Positions 35,625 through 43,730 of a stretch of 64,000 bases of DNA are shown one piece after another. The stretch is from NCBI RefSeq assembly GCF_000739595.1, contig NZ_BBJP01000013.1, forward strand, positions 124,001-188,000. Reading direction: 5' to 3'. The notes beneath the pieces are model-generated. The model was not told the origin of the DNA, ran no database searches, and worked only from the letters and a program-made list of their open reading frames with translations. This DNA is from Halorubrum halophilum. GTDB lineage: Archaea > Halobacteriota > Halobacteria > Halobacteriales > Haloferacaceae. Position numbers and translations under genes: made by a program. Every line of letters begins with the position of its first letter. Within the stretch, counting starts at the first letter, position 1.

Positions 35625-35705
35625 ATGAGTGTTCGCGTCACCGACAGCGTCGACGGGGCGGGCTCCGCCGGCGCCGCCGACCGCAGACCGGAGGAGACCG
35701 AATGA
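35625..35705 (+). CDS. 26-residue leader micro-ORF upstream of dacZ
   Basis: The peptide runs MSVRVTDSVDGAGSAGAADR and ends RPEETE. Its TGA overlaps the dacZ ATG in an ATGA arrangement. The TATA box is placed so that the transcript starts at this micro-ORF. It could be a leader peptide coupling dacZ translation to its own, a small protein, or a chance frame. No family is known to me. Confidence 0.5.
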   Translation: MSVRVTDSVDGAGSAGAADRRPEETE

Positions 35706-36259
35706 GCGGGCTCGCGATCGAGTACGGCACCCACGAGCGGGTCCGGGAGATCGTCGACCGCCTGACCTACTGCGCAGAGCACGTCAGCCTCGCGTTCGAC
35801 GGCTGGGACGAGCCGCACGTCAAAGGGCCGGGGCTCTACTTCGCGGTCGTCGCCGACCGCGACTACGGCGACTACGCCGACCCCATGGGCGACAACCGGT
35901 GGCCCCGCGAGAGCTGTCCGACGGCGCTCGCGGAGGACTGCTTCGTCGAGGCGGTGGAGTCGGTGAGCCGCCAGCAGGACGGTGGCGTCGTCGTGGCGGT
36001 CGACGGCGAGATCGAGGGCCAGATGGTCCGCTTCCGGGACTTGGGCACCCGGAGCGAGGAGACCGACCTGGTCGACGACGTGAGCTACGAGCCGTGGATG
36101 GGATCGCGCCACATGAGCGCGATCGAGACCTCGGTCCGCCCGGAGGTCGTGGCGACCGTGACGCTGAGCGAGGAGACCGGTCGAGTGAGCGTGTTCCGCG
36201 ACGGCGACGCGGAATCGATGGAGCGCGCCGATCTGGGCGGGCAGTGGCGCGCGGAGTAA
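35702..36259 (+). CDS. dacZ: Diadenylate cyclase DacZ (DisA_N domain)
   Basis: A 185-residue protein resembling haloarchaeal DacZ, which makes the second messenger c-di-AMP from two ATP. The family's DGA motif appears as DGG at residues 93-95 (QDGGVVVAVDG) and the RHR motif as RHM at 136-138 (GSRHMSAIETS). The N-terminal CAEHVSLAFDGWDEPHVKGP is shared within the archaeal group, as I recall. There is no DNA-binding part as in DisA. Translation is probably coupled to the 26-codon upstream ORF. It is convergent with norB, 6 nt apart. Confidence 0.82.
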   Translation: MSGLAIEYGTHERVREIVDRLTYCAEHVSLAFDGWDEPHVKGPGLYFAVVADRDYGDYADPMGDNRWPRESCPTALAEDCFVEAVESVSRQQDGGVVVAVDGEIEGQMVRFRDLGTRSEETDLVDDVSYEPWMGSRHMSAIETSVRPEVVATVTLSEETGRVSVFRDGDAESMERADLGGQWRAE

Positions 36260-36265
36260 ACTCCC

Positions 36266-38554
36266 TCAGTCGTCGTCGAGGACCCCCTCGGCGACGGCCA
36301 TGTCGTCGACGCTCGGGTCGTCGGCGGAGCTCCGCAGGACGAAGCGCTTGCGGATCAGGTCCGCGAAGTAGATCGCGGTCCCGAGGATGAGCAGGGTGTC
36401 GCCCGGGAGCCGCGCCCAGAACAGCGTCTGGACGAGCGACCCCTCGTAGAAGGCGAGGCTGCGCGCCGCGGCGTAGCTCTCCGTGAACGCGACCTCAAGC
36501 TGGAGGAAGCCGACGGGGAGCACCGAGACGAACACCATCAGCGCGAGCCCGACGTTCCACAGCCAGAACGACGCCCGGAGCCACGAGCCGTCCCAGCGCT
36601 CGGGGTCGATCGACAGCTGGAGCATATACGCCACCATCCCGAGCGCGAGGAAGCCGAACGCGCCGAACATCGCGGCGTGGGCGTGCCCCACCGTGAGGTA
36701 GGTGCCGTGCTCGTAGTAGTTGATCAGCGGGAGGTTGATGAAGAAGCCGAGCACCCCGGCGCCGACGAAGTTCCACACCCCGCTGGCGACGATGAACATG
36801 AAGGGGAGCGTGTAGGGGAACCCGCCGGTCTCGGTCATCGCCCGGTACTGTCCGATCGCCTCGTAGAGGATGAAGATCAGCGGGAGCAGCTCCAGCGTCG
36901 AGAAGACGCTCCCGATCGGGACCCAGTAGTCCGGCATCCCGATCCACCAGTAGTGGTGCGAGACGCCGATGACGCCGGTCCCCATCACGAGCAGCGCCTG
37001 CAGCATGACGGCCTTCTCGGCGCTGCGCCGCGTGAGGAGGTTCATCGAGACCAACGTGAGCCCGATGATCGCGACGATGAAGAACTCGAAGGCGCCCTCG
37101 ACCCACATGTGGACGACCCACCACCGCCAGAACTCGGTGACGGCCATGTTCGTCGACGGCGTGAAGAAGAAGCCGGCGATGAACAGCAGCGTGATCGAGC
37201 CGCCCGCGTAGAGGATCATGTGTGCGAGCCCGTACACCGGCTCGCGGTCGAGCAGCGGCTTGAGCCCGCGGATCGCGAGGACCGCCCAGAGGACGAAGCC
37301 GACGAGCAGGCCGCCCTGCCACACCTTCCCGACTTCGAGGTACTCCAGTCCCTCGTTGCCGAGGAGCCACCAGAGCTGGCCGTCGAAGTAGCCGTTCGCG
37401 CCGAGCCAGATGCCGCCCATCCCGCCGACGACGACGGTCACTAACGCGCCGAGCAGGACGTTGACGTACCGCGCCTGATTCTTCGGCTCGTGGCCGGTGA
37501 GGAGGGGCGGGAGGAACAGGCCGGCACCGAGCCACGTCGACGCGATCCAGAGGATGCCCAGGTCGATGTGCCACGTCTTCGCGATCGAGAAGGGGAGCAA
37601 CTGGAGGATGTGGATTCCGAACACCTCCTCGATCCCGAAGAATCCGGCCCGTTCGATGTAGAAGTGAGCCAACAAGCCCCCGAGCAACACCTGTGCCAAG
37701 AACAGTCCGGCGGCGATGGGAATGAACCGGAGCGCCGCGCGCTGGCTCGGGAAGACGCTCACGTCGCCCGGCTCCGGTACGGCGATCCCCTCCGCCGACG
37801 GCTCCGGGAGCTTCACCGACTTGTAGAGGAGGATCGCCGCGCCCGCCGCGCCGACGAGCAGCACCATCGCGATGACACTCCACGTCATCGCGGCGCCGGT
37901 GGCGTCGTTGCCGGCGGCCGGCGAGGGCGGCCACTCGTTCGTGAAGGAGTTGTCGCCGTCGGGCCGGTCGGTGTGGGAGAACCACGCCGTCCACAGCGCG
38001 AAGTCGGCGAAGTCCTCGGCCTCCTCCGTCGACTCGATCATCTCGACCGGGACGCCCCGGTCGTGGTCGCCCTCGTGGTAGCGCTCGACGTACGTCTCGC
38101 GCACCTGCTCGTGGGCGTACGCCTCCGCGGGGGAGTACCGGACGGTGTCGCTCCCGTCGTGCGCGCCGTCGAGGTCGTCGCGGACGGTCTGGTCGACCGC
38201 CGCGCGCTCCGAGGAGCTGAGCGCGTCGTAGCCGGTACCGTGCTCCTCCTGTGCGTAGTACTCCCGCATGTGTTGGGTCTTCAACTCGAGCGTCTCGGCG
38301 GTGTAGTCCTCGCCGTAGTACGCGCCGTTGCCGAGTATCGACCCGTGGTTCATCAGCCCGTACTGCTGGAACGCCGCCTTCCCGTCTTGGACCGTCTCCC
38401 CGGTGGCGATCGTCTCGCCGTCGGGGCCGACGACCTCGTCGGGGATCGGCGGCGCCTCCTGGTACGCGAACCACGCCCCGGCGCCCATCACGACCAGATT
38501 GAGCAGGAACGCCGCGACGATGACCTTCGCGATCGTCTTGCGTGTAAGCTCCAT
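36266..38554 (-). CDS. norB: Quinol-dependent nitric oxide reductase (qNor)
   Basis: A 762-residue polytopic heme-copper-oxidase-family enzyme reducing NO to N2O at the membrane. The N-terminal extension with a helix and a 200-residue extracytoplasmic domain (PDEVVGPDGETIATGETVQD) marks the quinol type that needs no NorC. Heme and metal histidines lie in THIDLGILW-like AKTWHIDLGILWIASTW, HMWVEGAFEFF, GVSHHYWWIG and VGHAHAAMFGAFGF. Start at 38554 places the first helix right at the N-terminus. A palindrome lies 41-52 nt upstream of it. Confidence 0.94.
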   Translation of the reverse strand: MELTRKTIAKVIVAAFLLNLVVMGAGAWFAYQEAPPIPDEVVGPDGETIATGETVQDGKAAFQQYGLMNHGSILGNGAYYGEDYTAETLELKTQHMREYYAQEEHGTGYDALSSSERAAVDQTVRDDLDGAHDGSDTVRYSPAEAYAHEQVRETYVERYHEGDHDRGVPVEMIESTEEAEDFADFALWTAWFSHTDRPDGDNSFTNEWPPSPAAGNDATGAAMTWSVIAMVLLVGAAGAAILLYKSVKLPEPSAEGIAVPEPGDVSVFPSQRAALRFIPIAAGLFLAQVLLGGLLAHFYIERAGFFGIEEVFGIHILQLLPFSIAKTWHIDLGILWIASTWLGAGLFLPPLLTGHEPKNQARYVNVLLGALVTVVVGGMGGIWLGANGYFDGQLWWLLGNEGLEYLEVGKVWQGGLLVGFVLWAVLAIRGLKPLLDREPVYGLAHMILYAGGSITLLFIAGFFFTPSTNMAVTEFWRWWVVHMWVEGAFEFFIVAIIGLTLVSMNLLTRRSAEKAVMLQALLVMGTGVIGVSHHYWWIGMPDYWVPIGSVFSTLELLPLIFILYEAIGQYRAMTETGGFPYTLPFMFIVASGVWNFVGAGVLGFFINLPLINYYEHGTYLTVGHAHAAMFGAFGFLALGMVAYMLQLSIDPERWDGSWLRASFWLWNVGLALMVFVSVLPVGFLQLEVAFTESYAAARSLAFYEGSLVQTLFWARLPGDTLLILGTAIYFADLIRKRFVLRSSADDPSVDDMAVAEGVLDDD

Positions 38555-38594
38555 CAGGTGGGCGTTGCCCCTAGACGGACTATCAGTTTGCCGG

Positions 38595-38606
38595 CAACAT
38601 GTTCGG
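38595..38606 (-). promoter_or_regulatory. Palindrome-like operator upstream of norB
   Basis: Reads CAACATGTTCGG; the right half CATGTTCG equals the perfect palindrome at 38684-38699 and the left half is degenerate. It is 41-52 nt before the norB ATG. Confidence 0.5.
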
Positions 38607-38683
38607 ACGGCGTTCCCGGCAACTGACACCGCCAGTCGCAGTCGCGAGCGCTACGGGCCGAGGCCGACCGCGAGAGCCGAAGT

Positions 38684-38699
38684 CACGAACATGTTCGTG
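38684..38699 (+). promoter_or_regulatory. Perfect 16-bp palindromic operator upstream of the MoaD-like gene
   Basis: CACGAACATGTTCGTG is a perfect inverted repeat 37-52 nt before the ATG at 38736. It resembles the CGAAC-spacer-GTTCG sites that I recall for the haloarchaeal denitrification regulator NarO, though with a 2-nt spacer here. Confidence 0.6.
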
Positions 38700-38735
38700 C
38701 GGTGGCTTACCGGGGAACGTCGCGTACGAATGGGT

Positions 38736-39170
38736 ATGCCATCGACTACCGAGGCCGCGGCGCCGGAGTCGGAGTCCGAGAGCGTGACGGAGTCCGCGAA
38801 CGCTGCGGAGACGACGGTCACGGTGCGGTGTACCGGCCACGTCCGCACGGAGCTCGGGGAGTACGAGTTCGAGTACACGTTCGAGGGGGACACCCTCCGC
38901 GAGTTCCTCGACGAGCTGTTTGAGGAGTACCCGGAGCTACAGGAGATGCTGATCGCGGAGAGCGAGGCGGAGGCGACCCACAGCGGCTGGGCGCCGACGC
39001 CCGAGGAGCTTCCGGGGACGTGGACGAAGAACCCGGTCGGCGAGCAGACGATCGCGTACGCCCGGATCCTCGTGAACGGTCACTTCAACGAGAACGAGAA
39101 GGGATTCGACACCGAACTGGAGGAGGGCGACCGGGTCGCGCTGGTGTACCCGTTTATGTTCTGCTGTTAG
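38736..39170 (+). CDS. MoaD/ThiS-like beta-grasp protein of the denitrification locus
   Basis: A 144-residue protein; the ATG two codons upstream at 38730 is an alternative. An acidic N-terminal 30 residues are followed by a beta-grasp domain: VTVRCTGHVRTELGEYEFEY, then TLREFLDELFEEYPELQEML and AYARILVNGHFN. Canonical MoaD or SAMP proteins end in Gly-Gly; this one ends YPFMFCC with two cysteines, so it cannot be a standard sulfur carrier or protein modifier. Divergent from norB, both with the same palindrome type, which suggests a role with nitric oxide reductase. Confidence 0.78.
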   Translation: MPSTTEAAAPESESESVTESANAAETTVTVRCTGHVRTELGEYEFEYTFEGDTLREFLDELFEEYPELQEMLIAESEAEATHSGWAPTPEELPGTWTKNPVGEQTIAYARILVNGHFNENEKGFDTELEEGDRVALVYPFMFCC

Positions 39171-39218
39171 CCGGGGTCGACCGAGACGCTCGTTACGTCG
39201 ACGACGGGCGTCCGGGGA

Positions 39219-40415
39219 TTAGGCCTCGTAGCCCGCCAGGTCCATCACGGAGGCGAACTGCTCGGTGTCCATCACGCTCTCGTACACCATCCCGCCGATC
39301 ATGCCGCCGGGGTAGGCGTCGCCGTTCATCGCGTGGTTCACCTTGTGGCAGTGGAGCGCGTAGACGCCCGGGTCGGCGTCGGCGGTGAACTCGATCGTCT
39401 TGCGCTCGGCGGGCGCGAGAGGGACCACGTCCTCGCGGTGTCGAGCGGCCTCGGGGATGACGCCCCCGTCTTTCTCGACCACGGTGAAGCCGTGGTTGTG
39501 CGTGTGCATCGCGTGCGACTCGTAGCCGGCGTTGACGTAGTGGATCCGAACCGAATCACCCTCCTGGAGGATCAGGGGGGAGCCCTCTTCGGGGTGGAAG
39601 CTGTACGGCGCCGACCGCCCGTTGATGGTGAACGCGTCCGGGTTGCGATCGCGGTGGCTGAAGTCCACGTCGCCGCCGGCCATCGAGGCGGACAGGCGAG
39701 TGTCCCAGTCTTTGATCGTCCTGAAGACCTCTTGGTCCGCGGGCTCGTACCCCTCAGGATCGACCCGAAGAATGCCGTACATCCCCATATCGAGATGATT
39801 CTGGGTCTGGTAGTGGCAGTGGTAGAGGTGGGTTCCCGGCTGGTTCGCCGTGATCTCGTAGGTGTGCTCCTCGCCCGGCGCGACCTGCCGGCCCGTCGTC
39901 GTCGGGACGCCGTCGTCCATCCAGTCCTTGCGAAGCCCGTGGACGTGGAACGTGTGCGGGCGGTTGTGCTCCGAGTTGTCGTAGGTGATCTCCAGTTCGG
40001 TTCCCTCAGTGACTCGGAGTAGGGGGCCGGGGACGCTCGGGTCCGTGTCAGGCGTCTGCCACGCCCAGACCTCGGGCAGCTCCCACGGGCCGCCGCGCGT
40101 GTCCTCCCCGAGTAACTGGTGGCGACACGGGGTCGTGGACACCGTGATCTGCCCATCCCGCTCGTCGAGGTCGATCGTCGTCCGCGGGGACGTGTACGGG
40201 TGGTCGGTCTCGACGCCCGTGGAGTCGCTTCCGGACCACTCCTCGACCTGCTCGGCCGCTTCCCCGCTGGTGGCCGCGTTCTCCGCGCCCGTTCCGGCGT
40301 CCGCGCGCGGGGCGCCGCACCCCGCGAGCCCGACGGTGCCGAGCGCCGCGGCCGCCGAGAGGAACCCGCGTCTGGAAGCCGTGCGTCGACCGGTGTCGTC
40401 GCCGTCTCTCGTCAT
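39219..40415 (-). CDS. Two-domain multicopper oxidase, candidate copper nitrite reductase
   Basis: A 398-residue Tat-exported lipoprotein: SRRGFLSAAAALGTVGLAGC is a twin-arginine signal with lipobox Cys33. Two cupredoxin domains follow. Domain 1 has FHVHG (His157, His159) and YHCHYQTQNHLDMGM (Cys200, His207, Met210/212). Domain 2 has HTHNH (304-308) and LHCHKVNHAMNG (Cys356). Both domains thus carry HCH copper signatures, more like a type A two-domain laccase than classical NirK, whose second domain lacks a type 1 Cys. The norB neighbourhood argues for a denitrification role. Function not proven. Confidence 0.75.
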   Translation of the reverse strand: MTRDGDDTGRRTASRRGFLSAAAALGTVGLAGCGAPRADAGTGAENAATSGEAAEQVEEWSGSDSTGVETDHPYTSPRTTIDLDERDGQITVSTTPCRHQLLGEDTRGGPWELPEVWAWQTPDTDPSVPGPLLRVTEGTELEITYDNSEHNRPHTFHVHGLRKDWMDDGVPTTTGRQVAPGEEHTYEITANQPGTHLYHCHYQTQNHLDMGMYGILRVDPEGYEPADQEVFRTIKDWDTRLSASMAGGDVDFSHRDRNPDAFTINGRSAPYSFHPEEGSPLILQEGDSVRIHYVNAGYESHAMHTHNHGFTVVEKDGGVIPEAARHREDVVPLAPAERKTIEFTADADPGVYALHCHKVNHAMNGDAYPGGMIGGMVYESVMDTEQFASVMDLAGYEA

Positions 40416-40417
40416 GT

Positions 40418-40445
40418 CCGAACATGAACGGTGATCCCATATAAA
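40418..40445 (-). promoter_or_regulatory. Promoter and palindrome of the multicopper oxidase gene
   Basis: A TATA box TTTATAT (40439-40445, minus strand) lies 24 nt before the ATG at 40415, so the message should be leaderless. Between them is GTTCATGTTCGG (complement of 40418-40431), an imperfect version of the norB-region palindrome sitting over the predicted transcription start. Confidence 0.5.
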
Positions 40446-40594
40446 GCGGAATCAGGATCCACGGGCCGTGAGAACGCGGCCAGCGGTCGATCGGTTTATC
40501 AGCGGACGAGGCGAATACCCCGAGGCGATTCACTTGTGCTCGGTGCCCTCTGGCGGAGCTTTTTACTCCCGCGCGGCCCGATCCCGAGGCGACC

Positions 40595-41200
40595 ATGCGG
40601 ATCGGCATCGTCTCCGACACCCACGACGACCTCGCCGCCGTCGAGGCGGCCGTAGCGCTGTTCGAACGCGAGGGCGTCGACGTCGTCGTCCACTGCGGCG
40701 ACTTCGTCGCGCCGTTTTCCGTGACCCCGTTCGACGCCGGTGAGGTCCCCGACGCCGGTGGCGGCTCCGACGCCGATGACGGCTCCGACGCGGGCTTCGA
40801 CTTCTACGCGGTCCGCGGCAACAACGACGGGGAGTGGGCGGTCCAGTCGACCGTCGAATCGTTCGGTACGTATCTCGGCGAGGCGGGGACGCTCTCGTTC
40901 GGCGCCGCCGACGTTGGCGACGCTGGCGACGGCGCCGTCGACGTCGCCGTCACCCACGGTACGAGCGCGGTCGTCGTCGACGCCCTCGTCGACTGCGGGG
41001 ACTACGACTACGTGTTCCACGGCCACACCCACGCGCACGGCGTCGAGGAGCGCGGCGGCACGGTACGGGTGAACCCCGGCGGGCTCCCCATCCCGGTCGA
41101 CGGCGCAGACGACGCCTTCCACGTCGCGGTCCTCGACACCGACATCGCCGACGGGTCTGCGGACCCCGACGCGGTGACGCACTGCGAACTCGACGTGTAG
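40595..41200 (+). CDS. YfcE/MJ0936-type metallophosphoesterase
   Basis: A 201-residue calcineurin-like phosphodiesterase. All metal motifs are present: IVSDTHDDL (residues 5-13), VHCGDF, RGNNDGEW, VTHG and FHGHTHAHG. This is the short archaeal type acting on model phosphodiesters; the true substrate is unknown. There is an acidic repeat insert, DAGGGSDADDGSDAGFD, before the GNND motif. It is a single gene. Confidence 0.92.
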   Translation: MRIGIVSDTHDDLAAVEAAVALFEREGVDVVVHCGDFVAPFSVTPFDAGEVPDAGGGSDADDGSDAGFDFYAVRGNNDGEWAVQSTVESFGTYLGEAGTLSFGAADVGDAGDGAVDVAVTHGTSAVVVDALVDCGDYDYVFHGHTHAHGVEERGGTVRVNPGGLPIPVDGADDAFHVAVLDTDIADGSADPDAVTHCELDV

Positions 41201-41307
41201 GATCGCGAGCGAGCGATCCGAGAGGCCCGTGAGCGGACCCGACAGACGCGCAAACGCGGGTTTGTTCTTTCGTTGACCTTTTGAGGGGCCCGCGCGGAGA
41301 CACCGTC

Positions 41308-42153
41308 ATGGACAGGCGCGCGTTCCTCCAGCGGGCAAGCAGAGCGGTCGGGGCGATCGGTGTCGGCGGCGGACTCGCCGGCTGTGCGGACCTCGTCGGA
41401 GGCGGAGACAAGGGAGGTGTCGCGGAACGCGACCCGCCGGAGCGGCCGGACGAGCTCGGGCCGGAGTCGGTCGCGGAGTACGTCGCCGCGTACGAGGAGA
41501 TCCGCACGCACAACCGTCACGCCGCGGAGGGAGCCGTCGAGGTGACGGTCGACGCGGTCGCGACTTTCGATCACGCCTCCGGAGACAACCACTACGCGAC
41601 CGCACAGCACGCCGGATCGGTGTCCCACGAGAACGACGACGGCGACCGGTCCGTGGGCGAACTGCACGGCGACCCGGTCCCGTACCTGGTGACGCCGGAC
41701 CGGACCCTGCGGCTGGACGTGCGGCGACGTGCGGTCGAGCGCGTCGGTCAGCGCGACGGCGAGGGAACCACCCGCAACGGCAGCGCCACCGACCCCGACG
41801 ACCGCACTGCTCCCCCGCTCGGCGTCCGTCTCCTCAACGTCACCGACGAGGGGCGCGATCTCGCACTGACCGTGACGCGACGGGCGACGGGCGACGACGG
41901 CGGGACCGGGACCGACGAGACGGTCGCCGACCTCGACGTCGGGATCGACCCGGAGACCGCCGTCGAGGTCAGGTCGGTCACCGACGCACGCGGGGGCTAC
42001 CGCGTCACCGCTCGCATGGAAGACGACGGCGTGACCGGTCAGGGCCGGATCGAGGTCGGGCTCCCGAGCGCTGACCGCGGGGCGAACGTCGACGTCGTGC
42101 TCGACGGAAACGGGGTCTCGACGTGGCACCTCCCCTCCTTCGAAGGGGTCTGA
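41308..42153 (+). CDS. Tat lipoprotein of unknown function
   Basis: A 281-residue protein. The N-terminus MDRRAFLQRASRAVGAIGVG and the following GLAGC are a twin-arginine signal with a lipobox. The mature part (GPESVAEYVAAYEEIRTHNR, then DAVATFDHASGDNHYATAQH) is acidic and has no motif I recognise. The frame opens at 41281, but the signal fixes the start at 41308. It is convergent with the histidine kinase gene. Confidence 0.72.
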   Translation: MDRRAFLQRASRAVGAIGVGGGLAGCADLVGGGDKGGVAERDPPERPDELGPESVAEYVAAYEEIRTHNRHAAEGAVEVTVDAVATFDHASGDNHYATAQHAGSVSHENDDGDRSVGELHGDPVPYLVTPDRTLRLDVRRRAVERVGQRDGEGTTRNGSATDPDDRTAPPLGVRLLNVTDEGRDLALTVTRRATGDDGGTGTDETVADLDVGIDPETAVEVRSVTDARGGYRVTARMEDDGVTGQGRIEVGLPSADRGANVDVVLDGNGVSTWHLPSFEGV

Positions 42154-42192
42154 GCCGCCGAGACGTGGGGTCGGCTGTCCGGCGCCCGCGTG

Positions 42193-43728
42193 TCAGGCGT
42201 CGGCGTCGACCGTCTCGACCCCGCGGAACTCGAACCGCGCGCCGCCGTCAGTGGCGTCGACGAGGTCGAGCGTCCACCCGTGCGCGCCGGCCACCTCGGC
42301 GACGATCTTGAGGCCGAAGCCGGTCCCCTCCGGGTCGGTCGAGACGCCGGCGTCGAACACCTCGTCGCGGCGGTCCGCGGGGATTCCGGGCCCGTCGTCT
42401 TCGACGTAGAAGCCGTCGCCGTCGGAGAGGGCGCCGACCTCGATGCGGACCGACTCCCCGACGTGGGCGATCGCGTTGGCGAACAGGTTCTCTACCGCCT
42501 GCCGCAGCCGGCTCCTGTCGGCGCGGAACTGGAGGTCGCCGGCGATGACGAGGTCAGCGGCTGTGGTGTCCACGCTGTCCCAGCACTCCTCCGCCAGCGC
42601 CGCGAGCGAGACTGACTCGGTCTCGTCGATCGCGGTTCCCTGCCGCGCGAGCGCAAGCATATCCTCCACGAGCGCCTCCATCCGGTCGAGCGAGCGGGCG
42701 ACGGTGTCGATCTCGGTCATCTCCTCGTGCTCCGCCTGGAGCCGGTCACGGATCAGATCGAGGTTCCCCGTCGCGACGTTGAGCGGGCTCCGGAGGTCGT
42801 GGGAGACGAGGCTGGCGAACTCTTCCAACCGGTCCCGCTCGCGGGCGATCTCCTGTTCGCGAACCCGAAGCTGGCGCTCTCGCTCGATCCGGACGAACAC
42901 CATCGTGACGGTGGCCGCCCAGAGGCGCGCGACGGCGAGGTCGGACTCGTCGAACGCGTCCCGCTCCGTGGCCCCGATGTTGATGAGTCCGTACCGACCC
43001 AGCGGGAGGATCAGCTCGCTGCGGATCGGCGAGTCGGAGTTGTGTCGGTCCGGGTCGTCGTACGTGTCCGCCACGTACGCCGGATCGCCGGACTCAAACA
43101 CGTCCCACGAGATGCTCGCGGAGTCGGGAGCGAACGTCGGGTGGTCGCCGACGAGCTCGTCGGCCGCGTCGGTCCAGACGACCGGATCGAGCAGGTCGCG
43201 TCCCTCGTCGTACAGCCAGATCGCCGCGATCGGATGACCGAGCACCTCCTCGACGTACTCGACCGCCGCCTCCGCGGCGAACTCCCGATCGGTCGTCTTC
43301 AACAGGTGTTGTGTCGCCTCGTGGAGCGCCTCCAGCGTCCGCGTCCGGCGGTGAAGCTCGGCCTGCTGGGCGCGCTCCTCCCGCACGTCGACGATCGTCA
43401 CGACGAGGAACGTCTCTCCGTCGTGGTCGAACGGGCCGAGGCTGAGCGTCACGGGCACCTCGGTCCCGTCGGCGCGGCGCGCGCAGAGGTCTAGGCTCGC
43501 GGCCATCGAACGCGGCTCGGGGTCGACGACGTAGCGGTGGAGCACCTCGCCGGCTGCGCCCTCGTCCGGGTCGTACACCAGCGTCTCGAAGTCGGTCCCT
43601 TCCACCTCCGCCGGAGTGTATCCGAGGATCTCCTCGACGCGCTCGTTGCCGGCTCGGACGACGCCGTCGCTGTCGACGATCACGACGGCGTCAGGGATGC
43701 CGTTGAGAGCCTCCGGGAATCGTTCCAT
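42193..43728 (-). CDS. PAS-GAF sensor histidine kinase
   Basis: A 511-residue soluble sensor kinase. A PAS domain covers residues 1-110 (ALNGIPDAVVIVDSDGVVRA), a GAF-like domain about 140-285, and HisKA starts at about 310 with the phospho-acceptor in LVSHDLRSPLNVATGNL. The catalytic part has AVENLFANAIAH, DDGPGIP and GTGFGLKIV. There is no membrane helix, so the signal is intracellular. No response regulator adjoins. It follows the DUF5806 gene after 2 nt and so is in its operon. Confidence 0.92.
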   Translation of the reverse strand: MERFPEALNGIPDAVVIVDSDGVVRAGNERVEEILGYTPAEVEGTDFETLVYDPDEGAAGEVLHRYVVDPEPRSMAASLDLCARRADGTEVPVTLSLGPFDHDGETFLVVTIVDVREERAQQAELHRRTRTLEALHEATQHLLKTTDREFAAEAAVEYVEEVLGHPIAAIWLYDEGRDLLDPVVWTDAADELVGDHPTFAPDSASISWDVFESGDPAYVADTYDDPDRHNSDSPIRSELILPLGRYGLINIGATERDAFDESDLAVARLWAATVTMVFVRIERERQLRVREQEIARERDRLEEFASLVSHDLRSPLNVATGNLDLIRDRLQAEHEEMTEIDTVARSLDRMEALVEDMLALARQGTAIDETESVSLAALAEECWDSVDTTAADLVIAGDLQFRADRSRLRQAVENLFANAIAHVGESVRIEVGALSDGDGFYVEDDGPGIPADRRDEVFDAGVSTDPEGTGFGLKIVAEVAGAHGWTLDLVDATDGGARFEFRGVETVDADA

Positions 43729-43730
43729 CG

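Noticed and set aside
38589-38625. Direct repeat CCGGCAAC flanking the norB-side operator
   Set aside because: Only 8 bp in GC-rich DNA; may be chance and is not found at the other palindromes.
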